Positions 1-12,596 are shown, numbered from the stretch's first letter. The stretch: 64,000 nt of DNA from Vandiemenella viatica (GCA_031002005.1 JARYHS010008074.1:183792494-183856493), one strand, 5' to 3'. A program made the numbers and translations. The notes: a model not told the origin generated them from the sequence alone.

Positions 1-1460
1 TTTATCCTTGTTTAAAACAGTTAAAGTTCTATCCTGGCTATCTAACACGCGGTGTGGGCCAGTGTATGGTGGCTGCAGGGCACCACGTACCGAATCATCC
101 CGAAGATACACGTGTGTGCACGTTTCAAGGTCCTTGAAAACAAAGGTCGAACTGTGACCATTTCTGGTGGCCGGTGTTGCACGTAGTCTGCACATTTGTT
201 GAGGTAGTTTGTCCACGAAGTCGGATGTATCTTCCAGACATTCTTCCGACACGGTGCACAGTAATTCACCTGGGAGGCTTAGTGGTTCACCGTACATAAG
301 TTCAGCAGAAGAGGTACCGAGGTCTTCTTTGTAGGCACTATGAATACCGAGAAGAACGATGGGAAGGGCTTGCAGCCAGGATATACTGGGATGGCACATA
401 ATAGCTGCTTTGAGTTGACGATGGAATCTCTCCACCATGCCATTTGAGCAGGGGTGCCAGGCAGTGGTGCGGGTTCTTAGCGTTCCAGTCAAGAGACCCA
501 GGTTCCGGAGCAGTACAGATTCAAACTGCCTGCCTTGGTTGGTGGTAATACGTAGAGGTGATCCAAATCGTGAAATCCAGCATGCTACGAATGCGTTGGC
601 AACGTCCTTTGCAGTGATGCGTTCTAAAGGTCAGACCTCTGGCCAGCGAGTATACTATCGATGGCTGTTAAGCAATAGTGATAGCTTCCTGATGCTGGAA
701 GTGGTCCGATTATGTTGAAACCGGGCAGATGGCATTGTAAAGTTTCCGACTGGTGCAATCGTGTGACGCGTAACTTTGGCGCGTGACAATCTTGGCAGGC
801 TCGGACCCATGCACGGCAATCTTTCACCATGTTAGGCCAGACGAAATGTTCTGATACCAAACGAGTGGTAGCTCTGGCACCGGGATGACTCAGGCCGTGA
901 ACAGACGAAAAAGCTGCTTTTCGGAATGATGTGGTGATAAAGGGCCTGGGTTTTCTGGTTGAGGTGTCACAGAAGAGGATAGTGGTACTGCCAGGTACTG
1001 GGACTTGCTCCAAGCGAAGTGATGTTTCGCCATCGATGAAGGAACGGATTTCTGGATCGTCCTTCTGAGAGTCTGCCTGAGTGGTAAAGTTCAAGTTTCT
1101 GTCTGCGATTCCGTCGACTACATTGGAAGAACCTTCAATGTGTTCAATATTGGTGGTGAACTGCGCAATGAACGATAATTGATTCTGTTGCACAGGCGGG
1201 AGCTTGTCACGGCATTGTTGATACGCGTACGTAAGTGGCCTGTGATCGGTGTAAATTGTAACGTGATGGGCTTCCAAGAAGTGCCGAAAGTGTTGGACGG
1301 CTTCGTAGATAGCGAGTAACTCGCGATAGTACGCTGGCCATTCTGATTGCTTTGGTGAAAGCTTCTTAGAAACGAAGGCTAAAGGCTACCACTTAGCGTT
1401 TACGTGCTGTTGTAGACAAGCCCCTACAGCTGTGTTGGAAGCATCAGTAAACAATCCTAG
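1..1460 (-). pseudogene. gypsy-1 RNase H and integrase, broken and incomplete
   Basis: RNase H begins with LGLFTDASNTAVGACL near 1,440 and continues past a stop to YTDHRPLTYAY near 1,230. Integrase follows with an HHCC-type zinc segment (LSHPGARATTRL, then CRAWVRACQDCH) near 890-790. Its core shows LTAIDS near 680, then TTNQGRQFES near 530 and NGMVERFHRQLK near 430. The second acidic residue of the D,D-E triad reads N, so the core would be inactive even without the stops. A C-terminal segment resembling other gypsy integrases (SSTFVFKDLETC) runs towards base 1, where the window cuts it. Confidence 0.87.
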
Positions 1461-2298
1461 AGGTCCGTTAAGATCGGGATGAACTAGTAGCGTCGATTTG
1501 GCAAGGCTGGCTTTGCAGGCATTAAACGTGCTTTCCAGGTTCTGATTCCATGGTACAGGTTGAGAGCCTCGTAGGATGGATACTGCCGAGTGGAGAGAAG
1601 CCTGGTATTCTGCTACTGAAGGTAGGAAACGGCGGTAAAAGTTCACCATTCCCAAAAAACGTCTGAGTTCACGGACTGTCTGTGGAAGGGGGAAGTTTTT
1701 CAGGGCGCTGATCCGATCTGGTAGTGGTCGAATGCCAGCAGCAGAGACTTCGTATCCCATAAGGTAACACTTGGAGAGGCTAAAACATTCTTACGAGTGT
1801 TAACGAGAATCCCATAAGATGACAGACTTTGGAAAAGTGATCGCAGATGGCGCTTGTGTTCTTCAGGGCCCTTAGGGAATACCTAAATGTCATCTACATA
1901 GGCGAAGGTGAAGTCTAAGCCAGATAGGACTTCATCAATGAATCGCTGAAAGATTTGACTGGTATTCCGCAACCCGAAAGACATAAACGGAAACTCAAAA
2001 AGTCCAAACGGTGTAATAATTGCTGTCTTTGGAATGTCGTCCGGGTTCACTAGAACCTGCGTGTAGGCTTTGACTAGGTCGACGACAGAGAAGATAGAGC
2101 ACCCACGCAACTGGTGGCTGAAATCATGGAGATGGTGAGGTGGATACCAACTGGAATTGTCTGTGCATTGAGAGCTCGATAGTCTTCACAAGGACGCCAA
2201 CCCTTGTCTTTCTTTGGTACCAGGTGAAGAGGCGAGCAGTGCCCTCCATTAACATTGCTTCGAATTCTGAAGACAGTCTGGAGCGAGGCGACGAGCAC
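1386..2298 (-). pseudogene. gypsy-1 reverse transcriptase, broken
   Basis: Minus-strand blocks in order are a template-grip segment (LHLVPKKDKGWRPCEDYRAL) near 2,200, FSVVDLVKAY near 2,090, the palm segment FPFMSFGLRNTSQIFQRF near 1,950, and the catalytic YVDD box near 1,890. After a stop and frame change comes the thumb/connection segment (ELRRFLGMVNFYRRFLP) near 1,640. YVDD and the block order are diagnostic for Ty3/gypsy reverse transcriptase. At least two frame changes separate the blocks, so no full-length enzyme can be made. Confidence 0.88.
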
Positions 2299-3718
2299 GA
2301 CAAGAGACAGGTGGTCCAGGTGTTGTGTGAATGAAATGTACGGTAGAGTGCTTTATTTCTCTCGGCATTCCAGGTGGGTGCGTGAGATCTGGGAAATCTC
2401 TCAATATTTCATGAAAAACAGTTGTGGCCTTTAGTGATTTCACACTAGGTTGCTTCCAGTTAGCCAGCTGTACAGGCACTGACAATCCTGTCAAGCTGTC
2501 AATGATACACTTGTTGTGACAATCCGGGAGTAAGTGATAATGTGCAAGGAAATCGGAGCCTATGATAGGAACAGCTACATCAGCTATTGTAAATCTCCAA
2601 GACAAATCGTGCTGCAAACCTAGGTTCAGGTTGAGAAACAAAGTGCCGTAGGTATGAACAGTAGAGTCATTTGCCATTACAAGTTCATATTTGTTGCGTT
2701 GATGACGCCCTTTCACAAAATCTTTCGGGAAACAGCATAAATCAGAACCAGTATCGATTAAAAATTTTTGTCTGCTGTTTCTGTCAAAAACAAAGAGGCG
2801 GTTACCACCTGTTGGGCAGTTGTTTACCGCCATCACTGGCTGGTTTAACTGAAAGTTACATGGTTGTTGGCATTTGCGAGCTTGGCTGTGAAAACGGCAG
2901 TGGTACCAGCAAACCTGTGAGGTGTCAGTATGCAGCGAAGAATCACAGCTTTTGTGAGCGTGCCGCGGCTTCGGAGGCTGGCTTCGAGGTCGAGAACGTG
3001 TGCGAAATCAGGCTTGCAATGTAGCCAACTGCTGCGAAAGTTCTTCTATGCGCTTTGCAAGCTGACTTACCTCGGTTTTAGCAGATAACATGCCGATATC
3101 ATTAACATGGGCGTGCAGAGCAGGTGTAGAAACTTCCATAATTTTGTCAGCTAGTATTGCAACTTTGTCTAGTGGTGTGTCGGCTTGAGTTTGCAAGATA
3201 GCTTGTACCTGTGACGGTAGGCGCTGGATCCATAATTGCCAGAGGAGATTGTCTTGCATTTGAGTGGCATCAGCTAGTGATCTTAAGTGTCTTAAAAACT
3301 GGGATGGTTTTCGATCACCAAGCTCCTCCCCCATTAACAGCTGGTGAACTCGCTGCTCTTCTGATGTAGAGAGGCGACGAATTAACTCATTACTCAAGTG
3401 TCCATATGCATTTTCAGGAGGTGGATTTATTTTATCATCTTCCACTTCGGCCGCATAGCGGCTGTCCAGCTGTGAAATTATGTAGGCGTACTATGTCAAA
3501 TCTTGCGTAATGCCTGCGATGCCAAATTGTGCTTCTGCCTGTGCAAACCACAGTGCCGGTTTGTCCGGCCAGAAAACTGGTAATTTCACGGCAAGACAGT
3601 TAACAGATGTGCCAACCTGCGAGACTGTAGAATGTGGAGGTTGCTGTTGAAGCATTTGCCGTCGCAGAATGTGATTTTGCTCCTGTAGCTGGTGTAGTTG
3701 TTCTTGAAGTTCGTCCAT
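2249..3718 (-). pseudogene. gypsy-1 gag and aspartic protease, broken
   Basis: Gag starts at 3,718 with a glutamine-rich coiled-coil-like leader (MDELQEQLHQLQEQ). After a frame change near 3,450-3,490 it continues through a capsid-like segment with the motif QLWIQRLPSQVQAIL. An in-frame TGA lies near 3,007. Beyond it the same frame has a CCHC-type knuckle (CWYHCRFHSQARKC) near 2,880 and then the protease with the active-site motif FLIDTGSDLCCF near 2,750. The DTG triad is intact, as is the later GSDFLAHY strand. In intact relatives this polyprotein packages element RNA and is cut by its own protease. This copy is inactive through the stop and frameshift. Confidence 0.85.
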
Positions 3719-3746
3719 TATTCAAAAGATTTCGGGTTTTTTGTCA

Positions 3747-3758
3747 TCGGGGTCACCA
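3747..3758 (-). other. tRNA primer-binding site of gypsy-1
   Basis: The minus strand reads TGGTGACCCCGA a few bases after the inferred LTR edge and about 30 bases before the gag start. This is the usual position and a familiar form of the minus-strand primer site in gypsy elements. Confidence 0.6.
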
Positions 3759-3762
3759 ATTA

Positions 3763-4058
3763 TGGGGATACGTTGCCCATATAAGCAATATCATAGTTTA
3801 CGATATGGAAGACGAAAGTCTTATCCATGTATTTAATGTAACACATATACATATGCATATTACATTGAAATAACATATCAATGCGAATATTAATAATACT
3901 TCTAGCTTCTGTATTGGCTGCAATGTAGTCTCCGTGTTTAGCACGCCTCGCCAACGGTGTACTCTCTGGTTGTTTTTATCGTTGCCCCAGTTATGGTCTG
4001 TGAGCATCATTGATACTGCATTAGCTGCCGCCGCGACAATGACGGAACTGTGCTGACA
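3763..4058 (-). repeat. Probable 5' LTR of gypsy-1
   Basis: On the minus strand this roughly 296-bp segment starts TGTCAGCACAG and ends GTATCCCCA, just before the primer-binding site and gag. Size and position fit a short gypsy LTR. The second LTR is off the window, so the exact edges cannot be checked by pairing. Confidence 0.55.
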
Positions 4059-6075
4059 ACTGTTAATGCCACGATGTGTTTCCGCCACAATCTCAAGGAT
4101 AGCATTATTTGGATTTCAGATGACGAAACTACTAACAGTTGTGGTCGTTGCAGTGCAAATTTAACTGCCGGTTCATTAAAACTAGAGCATTCTTCTTCCT
4201 TTTTGGTGCCTTTCAAAGAACTTATAAAGGCAGATCATTCTTCAACTGCCAGATTTGTGAATGAGGGTTTTAAAAAGTATTTCCTTATTCTTCTGGAGGT
4301 GAATGAATTTATATTTCTCTCAGATGCTGTTCCCTATATGATCAATGCAGCCAAAGCTTTTGAAGTACTTTATTCCAATTTGATTCATGTGATGTGCTGT
4401 GTGCATGGAGTACATCGACTCGATGAAGAAGTACGATCCACGTTTGGGAATGTAAATAGACTGATTTCATAATAAAGAAAGTGTTTCATAAGGCACACTC
4501 TTGTAACGCCTATAAAGAAAAATTGCCATATATTCCTTTACCTCTGGACTCAGTGGTAACTCAATAGGCAACATGGGTTGAAACGATATTGTTTACAGTG
4601 AACATTTCAAGGCCATAAAATGTCCAGTAAATGACTTTGATTATAGCGTAGCAGCTATGTCAGATTTTCAGTCCAAGCAAGCATTTAACAATTCTTTTTA
4701 AAAATTTTTTTACTATAGTTGTGATTGGCATTCATTTTTCCCCACAGAGGGAGCATCTATAGACTATGTGGATTTATTTTGGCCTCCCTCGAATCCCCCC
4801 TACCACATAACCTGCCTTGGCTTTTGCCTCGACTCCCCTCGTGTTGCACGTCACTTTTTTCCCAATTAGTTCCACAAGACATTTTGTACTGTTTTTGCTC
4901 AACATATTGTAAAATAAACTGATATTTGCTTATGTCATTTTCAGTAATCATAAATATTATGAATGAAATAAATAATTATTATTGCAAATGTTTATTTAGT
5001 GGAGAGAACCTCTTTCTCAGGTAAAGTAAGGGATCCTTGTTACTATAAACTTTCTTCTTTTCTCATTAATCATTTTTCATTAATTAATAAAACAGATCAA
5101 ACTATATCTGCCATGAAAAACAAAACTCTAAAAGAGTTACATTTTTTTGTTTTCTGCTGTCCAGTCAACTTTCATTCTACATTATGGGGGAATGATTTTT
5201 TTATCTTCTTAATAGATGTTTATGACTCACTGGATAATGAAAACAGGTTGGAAAAATATTTTTGATAAGCCTAGTAAAGTTTACTGTACAGTGCTACTTC
5301 ACTTCAAATGTTGAATTTGAAATAATGCTACAGTGAGCACTACAGTTAAAGACAGACTGAAATTCACTTCACACAACAAAATTAGAATTCTTTTATCAAC
5401 GAGTGGTATGCAATCCTAATTAAAACAGCTTTGTTTCAACAATACGAACTGTCCCTGCCTTTGAAAATATGGCATGTCTAATGTTCAACGAATTGTTATG
5501 TGCTGGAAGCGGCAAGCAACTCAACACTATAACTTTATGCATGTGCAGTATATATGGTATCTAAATTAAATACGGAGATAATTAAATGACAGAAATAAAT
5601 AACCACATGTTGTTGCATATTCTATACCTTATTTCAGTTGTTACAAATAATACATACAAAAATCTACATGGCTTGGCTGAGAACCTACCCCCCCCCCCTC
5701 CCCCCACGTAGCCCAGCATAGCATTCTACCCAATCCATCCTTCTCTAGACTGATTCACATAGTTTATGAATGCTCCCATATCTGCAAGTATTAAAAATAT
5801 TGAAACTCAAGGCTTGGCATTAACTGAATCTATTCAGTTAATAAAATCCGCCAAGTGAACTCTGCATTTAAGTGAAGTTTAAAAATATTTTTAACAATAA
5901 CCCAGGTTTTGAATGTTTTGTCAAAATTGATAGTTGTATTGATGGGATGGGTGAACTTTTTTTAGTAACAATGACTGCTAACATAGCAACCACATTCAAA
6001 TGCTGCCCAGTTACATCAGTGGATGTCCTTTTCGACTTAGAAAAATATTTTGAGCGATTGAAGAAACAATCTTAG
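4059..6075 (+). pseudogene. hAT-type transposase (DUF659-like), degenerate and interrupted
   Basis: The 5' half (4,074-4,690) reads IIWISDDETTNSCGR, then ADHSSTARFVNEGFKK, then DAVPYMINAAKAF and LIHVMCCVHGVHRLDEEVR. These correspond to the DUF659 and catalytic segments of a common insect hAT-derived family. Translation continues past 4,472 with a stop and a frame change through KKVFHKAHSCNAYKEKLP to about 4,690. The 3' half resumes at about 5,765 with IKNIETQGLALTESIQLIKS, then NNNPGFECFVKID and the C-terminal CCPVTSVDV region to 6,075. About 1 kb of unrelated AT-rich sequence separates the halves. Terminal repeats were not identified. The N-terminal part is missing, apparently cut off by the gypsy-1 LTR. 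Confidence 0.75.
4700..5730. other. AT-rich segment separating the two hAT transposase halves
   Basis: No recognisable coding sequence. It contains a C-rich run near 5,688-5,705 and a pyrimidine-rich patch near 4,780-4,860. It lies where the hAT family normally has continuous coding, so it is probably an insertion or a strongly decayed stretch. No clear terminal repeats were found. Confidence 0.4.
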
Positions 6076-6079
6076 TATT

Positions 6080-6683
6080 TAATAATTGGAACAGTACCTG
6101 ATTTTTTTACATTTACTAAGGTAAAACAAATGGTTAGTTTCAAATATATCAATATGTTATTCAACTACTTTCTAATTATATGCCGAGTTTTAAAAAAAAA
6201 ACTAAAAATTACTATTTTTATATTATTTAATGTTGCATATTTTGTCTCTTTTCATACAAATTTTAAGCATTTTTCATGCATATTTCTAGCTTTTAATGTT
6301 ACATATAATCCAGACTCTAGTAATGATTAAACGTTGCTGGGGGTATGTGACATTCTAACTTTAGCTGTAACCATGGATGATGAAAATGTTCATTATGTCT
6401 GATACCTATCCTGAAGAAGAGTAGATTCATTCAAGTGGTTGCTAGGTGTTGAGCTAATTATCCCACAATAGTTAATGAGTCATGGATAAAATAAAGAAAT
6501 GATAATAATTTGTATATTGTTAAGACGTACATACTGTTAAAGTTGTGAAGGTATGCTGGTATCAGATCGCACGTTTTTGTTACACTAGTTGAATACTAAA
6601 TCAGACATCAAAATCACATTAGAAGACTGCAGATATTTCACCAAGTAACACATACACTGAATAAGATGTGATCATCCACGATA
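6080..6683. other. AT-rich non-coding stretch
   Basis: Nothing recognisable between the hAT remnant and the mariner element. Short open frames here have no family resemblance. Confidence 0.5.
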
Positions 6684-7961
6684 GGATCAGAAAGTAGCTG
6701 GACCGAATTTCTGTAGCGCGAATGGAGCGCTAAGGGGGGTCAGACCACCTGGGCATGGTAGTGGGCAGCCTTCCAAAGAGACCTATATTTTTTCCAGTTG
6801 CCTGCGGGCAAGTGGAGAGTAAGCATGTCGATTTCCGCGGACCTCTGTTAAGAAGTGTTGTCGCAATTCAAGATGAAGAAAAATCCCAAGCAGCGCTATG
6901 CCATCAAATTCTGCACCAAACTCGCGAAAACCGCAACGGAGACCCTTGGAATGATTAAAGGCGCATGCGGGGATACTGCCATGAGCCATTCAACAGTATT
7001 CAAGTGTTCCGGGAGGGGCGGGAACTCAAAGATGACCAGCACGCCAGTCGCCCGTCAACTTCAAGGATTGATGTAAATGTGGCAAAAGTGTAGGTGATCA
7101 TGGACTCTTACCAGTGCACAAACAGTCTTCTGATTGTTGATGAGTTAGGGTTTTCATATGGTAGCGTTCAAAAAATTATTACTGTGGATTTGGCCATGCG
7201 AAAGGTGTGCACCAAGTTTGAGCCAAGAGTCCTGAGTGATGAACAAAAAGTGAATCGTGTGCAAATTTCCCAGGAAATTCGGAACTGTGTAAAAAAACAA
7301 ACCAAATTTCCTTGAGAATGTAATTACTGGTGATGAAACTTGGTGTTTTGAGTATGACCCGGAGACCAGAGAGGCACACCAACAAGTCCCCGTGTCCGAA
7401 GAAAGCTAGAACAAGCAAGTAAAAAGTCAAATCAATGCTTATCTACTTTTTTCACCATCATGGTGCAGTTCACAGGGAGTTCGTAACCCCTGGACAGATT
7501 GTGAATGCCAGTTTTTACGTGGACGTTCTTAAACAGTTACTCAAACGTGTCCTCTGTGTGTGACCAGACATCGCCGATTCTTGGAAGCTTCACCACGACA
7601 ACGCATCATGCCACACTGCAATGCTTGTGAGGAAGTTTCTGGCCAAGCACAGGGTTGCCACATTGCCTCATCCCCCCCCCCCACTTACAGTCCAGATCTG
7701 GCATTGCCGGACTTCTTCATCTTTTCTCAGTTCAAGCGGGACCTCAAGGGAAACAGCTCCGAAGAGGACGTCCAAGGGGCCGTGACAGCATCTCTGAAGG
7801 GGATCCTGGAAAGTGAGTTCCAGTAGGCATACGTGCTTTGGGAATCCTGTTATATGTGTTGTGTTGAAGCACAAGGGTGCTATTTCGAGGACTACTAAGG
7901 ATTTGTACCGATTAGTTCAATAAAAAAATTAAATTAATTCATTCCTACTACTTTCTGATCC
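6684..7961 (+). mobile_element. Full-length mariner element, 1,278 bp
   Basis: The left end reads GGATCAGAAAGTAG and the right end is its inverse, CTACTTTCTGATCC. TA dinucleotides flank at 6,682-6,683 and 7,962-7,963, the standard mariner target duplication. Length fits the mariner family. The internal transposase is broken, so the copy could only move if an active relative supplied enzyme. Confidence 0.92.
6873..7900 (+). pseudogene. mariner transposase, broken
   Basis: The N-terminal DNA-binding region starts at 6,873 with KQRYAIKFCTKLAKTATET, typical of mariner paired-like helix-turn-helix domains. Frame changes follow. The catalytic core has VITGDETWCFEYDPET near 7,320, HHDNASCHTAML near 7,590 and YSPDLALPDFFIFSQ near 7,690. 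These carry the three aspartates of the mariner D,D34D triad. A C-rich run sits inside the last block. The tail ends with AQGCYFED. Multiple stops and frame shifts are present, for example around 7,080, 7,315 and 7,560. Confidence 0.9.
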
Positions 7962-7963
7962 TA

Positions 7964-9340
7964 CCCTGTACATTAAAATTGCAATATCCCATTTAGAGTG
8001 AGCTTATCAGAACTTTTTTTAACTCCAATTATTTGCTGAGTAGCAAATTTTTAGTAAAAGTTTCCATTACTAAATAAATTTTTACTTTTCCTTTCATCAA
8101 AATAACCGTCCACGAACCATGTCTGAGACTCAAAATTTATGTCACTTGACTACATGTTTGAAATATCATAAGTCTTTTTTCTCAATAATGCAACATTGAC
8201 TGATGTGATACACTACTGGTTGGCAACCAGTAGACTGCCCAAAGGAAAGAAAATGGTGACTTTTTATGGCTGAAAACTTTTGACATCAGTGTTTTGCCAG
8301 AGTAAACTCCCTTTCTTTTGTGAATGCTATTTTTAGTCAGATTGCTTTGAAATTTTGTTATATTATAGTATGATTTATTCCAAAAAATTTAAGTTATGTC
8401 AACTTTTCTTCTAATCTTATTTGTCTTTGAAAATTACACATGTCGAGGTACTCTCAAGCTTTGACATCAAAATTCCATTTTTCTCCTTTTAGTCTCAAAC
8501 TTACTTTTAAAACATTACATTATTATTATTAAATAAATTTTTCTCTATTGTTTGAGCATATTTTCTCCTACCTAACTATTTTATCTAAGATTTTTTAAGT
8601 ACTTAGAATTTACTTCTAACCTTGCTCAGAATGGGTTTCTCGATAATCACAACCTATTGTGATAGTTAAATTTAAGTTATCTTTTAAAAATAAGTGATTT
8701 TTTATCCATTTTCTATTGTCGATGGATACTTTACTTAGCACATGGTGAAATAGACTTTCAAATGGCTCTATCTAATTTATTAAACTTCCTAGACTACTCA
8801 ACCGGTATATGAAAATGCTTGTCTTTAATAGAAATGAATGTGATAAAATTCCTACACTTTGAAATTTCAATATATAGTTTTTATGTTTCTGTATGACATC
8901 GGTTTAGTTTTGCATTAAAGGTTGCTATATTTTAAGATTATGTTTATATTATTTATTTGCTTTATTAATCTCTGTTTTATTAGTTTTGGAAATAGGAGTA
9001 GAATAAACATCTCTTGGGAGGTGTGCCATTTGTTCCTTGTCACTGCTCAACATTGGAACTGATTTCCTAGATATTATCAAGCTACTCACATATTCATCAC
9101 ATTGTTTCAGAATTGCACAGTATGTAGCAAGATTCTGCCCTCTTAAAACAAAATAATTTGGAACATTATTATCCTAGGTCACTTAACGCAACTTGCAGTA
9201 AGGCAGCTTTCAATAAACTGTAACTTCATTCCTTTGAATAATACGATGCCGCCCATCAGCTCGAATACTAATAAACATTTCAACATAACTTTAAATGATA
9301 CTAAGTTGTGGGCACTATCATTTTAATCCCTTGTCTTGTC
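7964..9340. other. AT-rich non-coding stretch, possibly intronic
   Basis: No open frames with family resemblance. If the phospholipase gene extends upstream, this may be intron, but no further exon was recognised. It includes a short palindrome at 8,211-8,231. Confidence 0.45.
8211..8231. repeat. Short perfect hairpin
   Basis: CTACTGGTT and AACCAGTAG form a 9-bp stem around a 3-base loop. The same half-sites (ACTGGTTG / CAACCAGT) recur inside the 9.3-10.1 kb repeat units, there separated by about 35 bases. Confidence 0.6.
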
Positions 9341-10070
9341 ACATCAAAATAAAACATGGCGTATTATGCTCTTGGGAACATGGGCTGTACTTAAATTAAA
9401 TCCCCATGAAAAGTTCAACCAGTAGTTATGTTGTGAATTGTATTCAGCAAATACTAATCATCTTTACAGTGGCACATTTTACCCTATTTTACCTATGGTT
9501 CCACTAATTATATATTAATTTCTCAGCTTTTCAGTATCCCATAAAATTTAAACATACCCTATTTCCTCTTGGGACCAGGGGCTACATCAAAATATAACCA
9601 GTAGTATTTTTGTGAACTGCATTGAACAGAAAATTGTTCATAATTTCTGGGTTTTTTTTTTTGACATCACATTCAAATGTAACATACCCTAATTTACCTG
9701 AAGGATCACAGACTATAAAGTAATTGTGGTGATAGGTTGTACATTACTCGAAAGTCCATAAAAATCTGACTAGTAACTTTTTGTTTTGTAAATCATGGTC
9801 AGTCAAAAAAGATGATAATTTAGAATCCCCATAAAGTGATACATACCATATTTTACTCATGTCACCACTGGTTGCACATTAAATGAAATCCTGTGAAAAT
9901 CCAATGAGTAGTTAATGCATGAATCATTGATGTTTTTTTACTTCTTATTTTTTTGACATCGCCAAAATGAATCATACCCTGTTTTACCTGTGAGATCATT
10001 GGTTGTACATTAAATGAAACCCTTTCTAAATGCAACCAGTAGGTTCTGTGTAAAATCTGTTCAGCGCAAC
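9340..10070 (+). repeat. Degenerate tandem repeat, unit about 120-160 bp
   Basis: Variants of 'cataccctattttacct', then 'ccactggttgtacatt', 'aaatccaaccagtagt' and 'ttttttgacatca' recur in the same order, with starts near 9,355, 9,478, 9,554, 9,684, 9,842 and 9,973. Units are diverged and unequal in length. Most contain an inverted pair (actggttg and caaccagt), so each could fold. No coding sense was seen. Confidence 0.7.
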
Positions 10071-10075
10071 TTCCT

Positions 10076-12596
10076 GACACACAAATCCAAATTTTAAAAA
10101 AAATGTCCTTTGTAGTTTATTAATAGAACCAACCTTTTTTTTATATATAATCTTGAATGTACAATCTTCACCCTTCTTACAGTTTTATTACAAGTATAGA
10201 TATGAAGATACTTTTATGTATATTTGATTTGGATTTATCTTTTATCTTTATCCACCTTCATTAATTTTTCTAATAAGATTGTTCTTAATTTTAATTTCTT
10301 CCACGAGCATTAACAAAATTAACTAGAATTGAGAATTGCGTAGTGATATTTTTATTGCTGTCTTAATCCCATTATGTGCTTGCAGTGTTGTACTGCTGAC
10401 GAAGAGTTTGAACACTTTTTTTGTTTTTTGTTATTGCTTGTTCATGTATTTTCTGTTTCTCTAATAACTTATCAACATCTGAGGTATGGAATCGTTTCTC
10501 TGTATTTCTTCATTTTTACTCTACAGTGATTTTCATATTTGTTTGCTTTCTTCAGGAATGTAAATGATAAAATAAAAAAAATTAGCTTAGTCCTGAGCCC
10601 TAATATTGTTTGTTAAACAAGGCTTGCATATCTTCTCGATGAATTCCACCATTGCCAATGTTGTCAGATAAATTAGAAAACCATAGTTTTTGTCTCAAAA
10701 ATTGCTTTTTCTTATATCTTTATTCGTGAGTAATAATCAGTTAAAACAGCATGTATGTCTTGATTGGTGATCAATTGAGCAGAGAAGAATGTGATGCTCA
10801 TTGTTAACCATTCAATACTATTTTTATTTCATGCTATTCACAATTGTCAGTTTTGTAATATGAGGATTGTTTTCTGCAACTTGGGATCTATTCATAGCTT
10901 TATGCGCCATATTGAGCTTTTCCTCCTCACCGTTTTCAAAGTATTTCCTTACAAATTGATTCAAAATTTTTAGTTTTTGTCCCTCTTCCCCTTTCAGACA
11001 TCATTCATGGTCAAAGTGGAATATATAACAGTTGAGGAATATCATGCTTAGGTGGAATTTTAATTAATTCTATTTTACTTTTTTTTTTTTTTCTTTTTTT
11101 TTTTTTAAATCTCAAAGTACCAGTTTAGACGTTTTGACGAGAATCATTAAACAAAAATAGTAATTTGTTTTTATTGGAAGAATTCACAAATTTTTTGGAT
11201 GATAAGCATTATGCAAATGTTTGAAACATAAATTGCTGCTAAACAAGGAAACTTTTATGAAAAGATATCCTTTCTTAACCACAAACACTTTTAATTTTTC
11301 AAGTGAAGAAGCTCATATCATTTACATTTCTAAATTACCTTTTTTCCGTCATTAATTTTAAAATGTATCGGACATACTTTATCATGGCAAAAATACATGC
11401 ACTTCTTGGTGAATAATGGAATATATTTTAACAGCAACATTACTTGTAAAAATCTCCTATTAATCGTGTAGCAATTCCAGAACGCTTTTAATCCCTTTTG
11501 TTTGAATTTTTACTTGATGATAGAGCTGCATGTTACATAAATGCATCCATTTAGGAGGTATTACCTTTAATGTGCAAGTAATTTTCAGTTTCATTTTTGA
11601 AGTCTTCTCAGTTATGCTTCAGATATTTGTGATATGTTTTTTAACCAAAAATTTGTGAAGCCATCAAAGAAAAATAAATTTTCAAAAATAAATAAATAAG
11701 CAACGAGTTTGTGATGCTTCCACAATAAATAGTAGCAAACAAAAATGCACACAGAAACAAATAAAAAATATTCAGAAGCCAGGATTGAACTTAAAGTCAT
11801 TACCCTTACTGTTACTTCAAATCGCAAGGCTATTGGTGAATTATAAGAGGTGTCACGTGCTATACATTCCAACTTTTTCATCCTCAGAAGCTTATTTCCA
11901 CATTAAAGATCTCACTTCTTGTTCATCATTTATTTCTGTTGAATGTGTGTACATGCCACTACTTTATTTTAGCAGAACATTTATCTCATCAAAATTACAG
12001 TTTAAATGATATGTGAATTAGTCACAAATCATTTGGGTTTCTACGAGCAAGTTGCAGCAACTTTTGTTCATATTTTAGCTATTTTGGGATCACTTGCAGA
12101 TTTTTGTGGAGTTTTTATTGTTGTGTTTATACATTGGTGTACTGCCCACTATTTATAAACCATATTTCCAACAATGTATATAAATTCAAAGAAACAAAGA
12201 AGACATTATGTATCTAGAGAGAGTGCCTATTGGCATGTGACATGGGTGCCGTTGGCCTGCATCAAGTTACAAATTGTTTTGGTGGGCCTTTAAACACTTT
12301 AAATTCTAACGTTGAATTTTATGTTAACTAAGCACCATTGTCAACAAAAAAAAAATAGTAGGGGTTGAATAATATGTATCAATAAATCATTTAAAACAAT
12401 TTCAAAAAATAGTCAAATACCCTATTCTTGATCACCTCCTCTAATGTTATTTTTGGCAGATTCAGAATATATGTTTGAATTTACTACTTTTCTTTAGCAG
12501 TAGTTCTCATAATTTTGTACTGTTTGATTATATTATCTTTCTAGCTTTCAGTAAAAGTAGGATCATTAACGTCATACTTGTATTTCATATTAACAG
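10076..12596 (+). other. AT-rich stretch upstream of the phospholipase exon, probably its last intron
   Basis: No coding signal was recognised. It has long T and A runs, for example near 11,080-11,105. The last bases form a good splice acceptor, with branch-like TATTAAC, a pyrimidine-rich tract and AG at 12,595-12,596. At least the 3' part is therefore likely intron. No upstream exon of the phospholipase family was found in the window. Confidence 0.55.

Larger units (their letters stand above)
1..4058 (-). mobile_element. Decayed Ty3/gypsy LTR retrotransposon (gypsy-1), running off the window start
   Basis: On the minus strand the order is LTR, primer-binding site, gag, protease, reverse transcriptase, RNase H and integrase. 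That is the order of Ty3/gypsy elements. Integrase coding continues to base 1, so the 3' end and 3' LTR lie outside the window. Several stops and frameshifts break the coding, so the copy is dead. It abuts an hAT-like transposase fragment at about 4,059, which suggests it landed in that older element. The superfamily call is firm; the clade is not determined. Confidence 0.9.
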
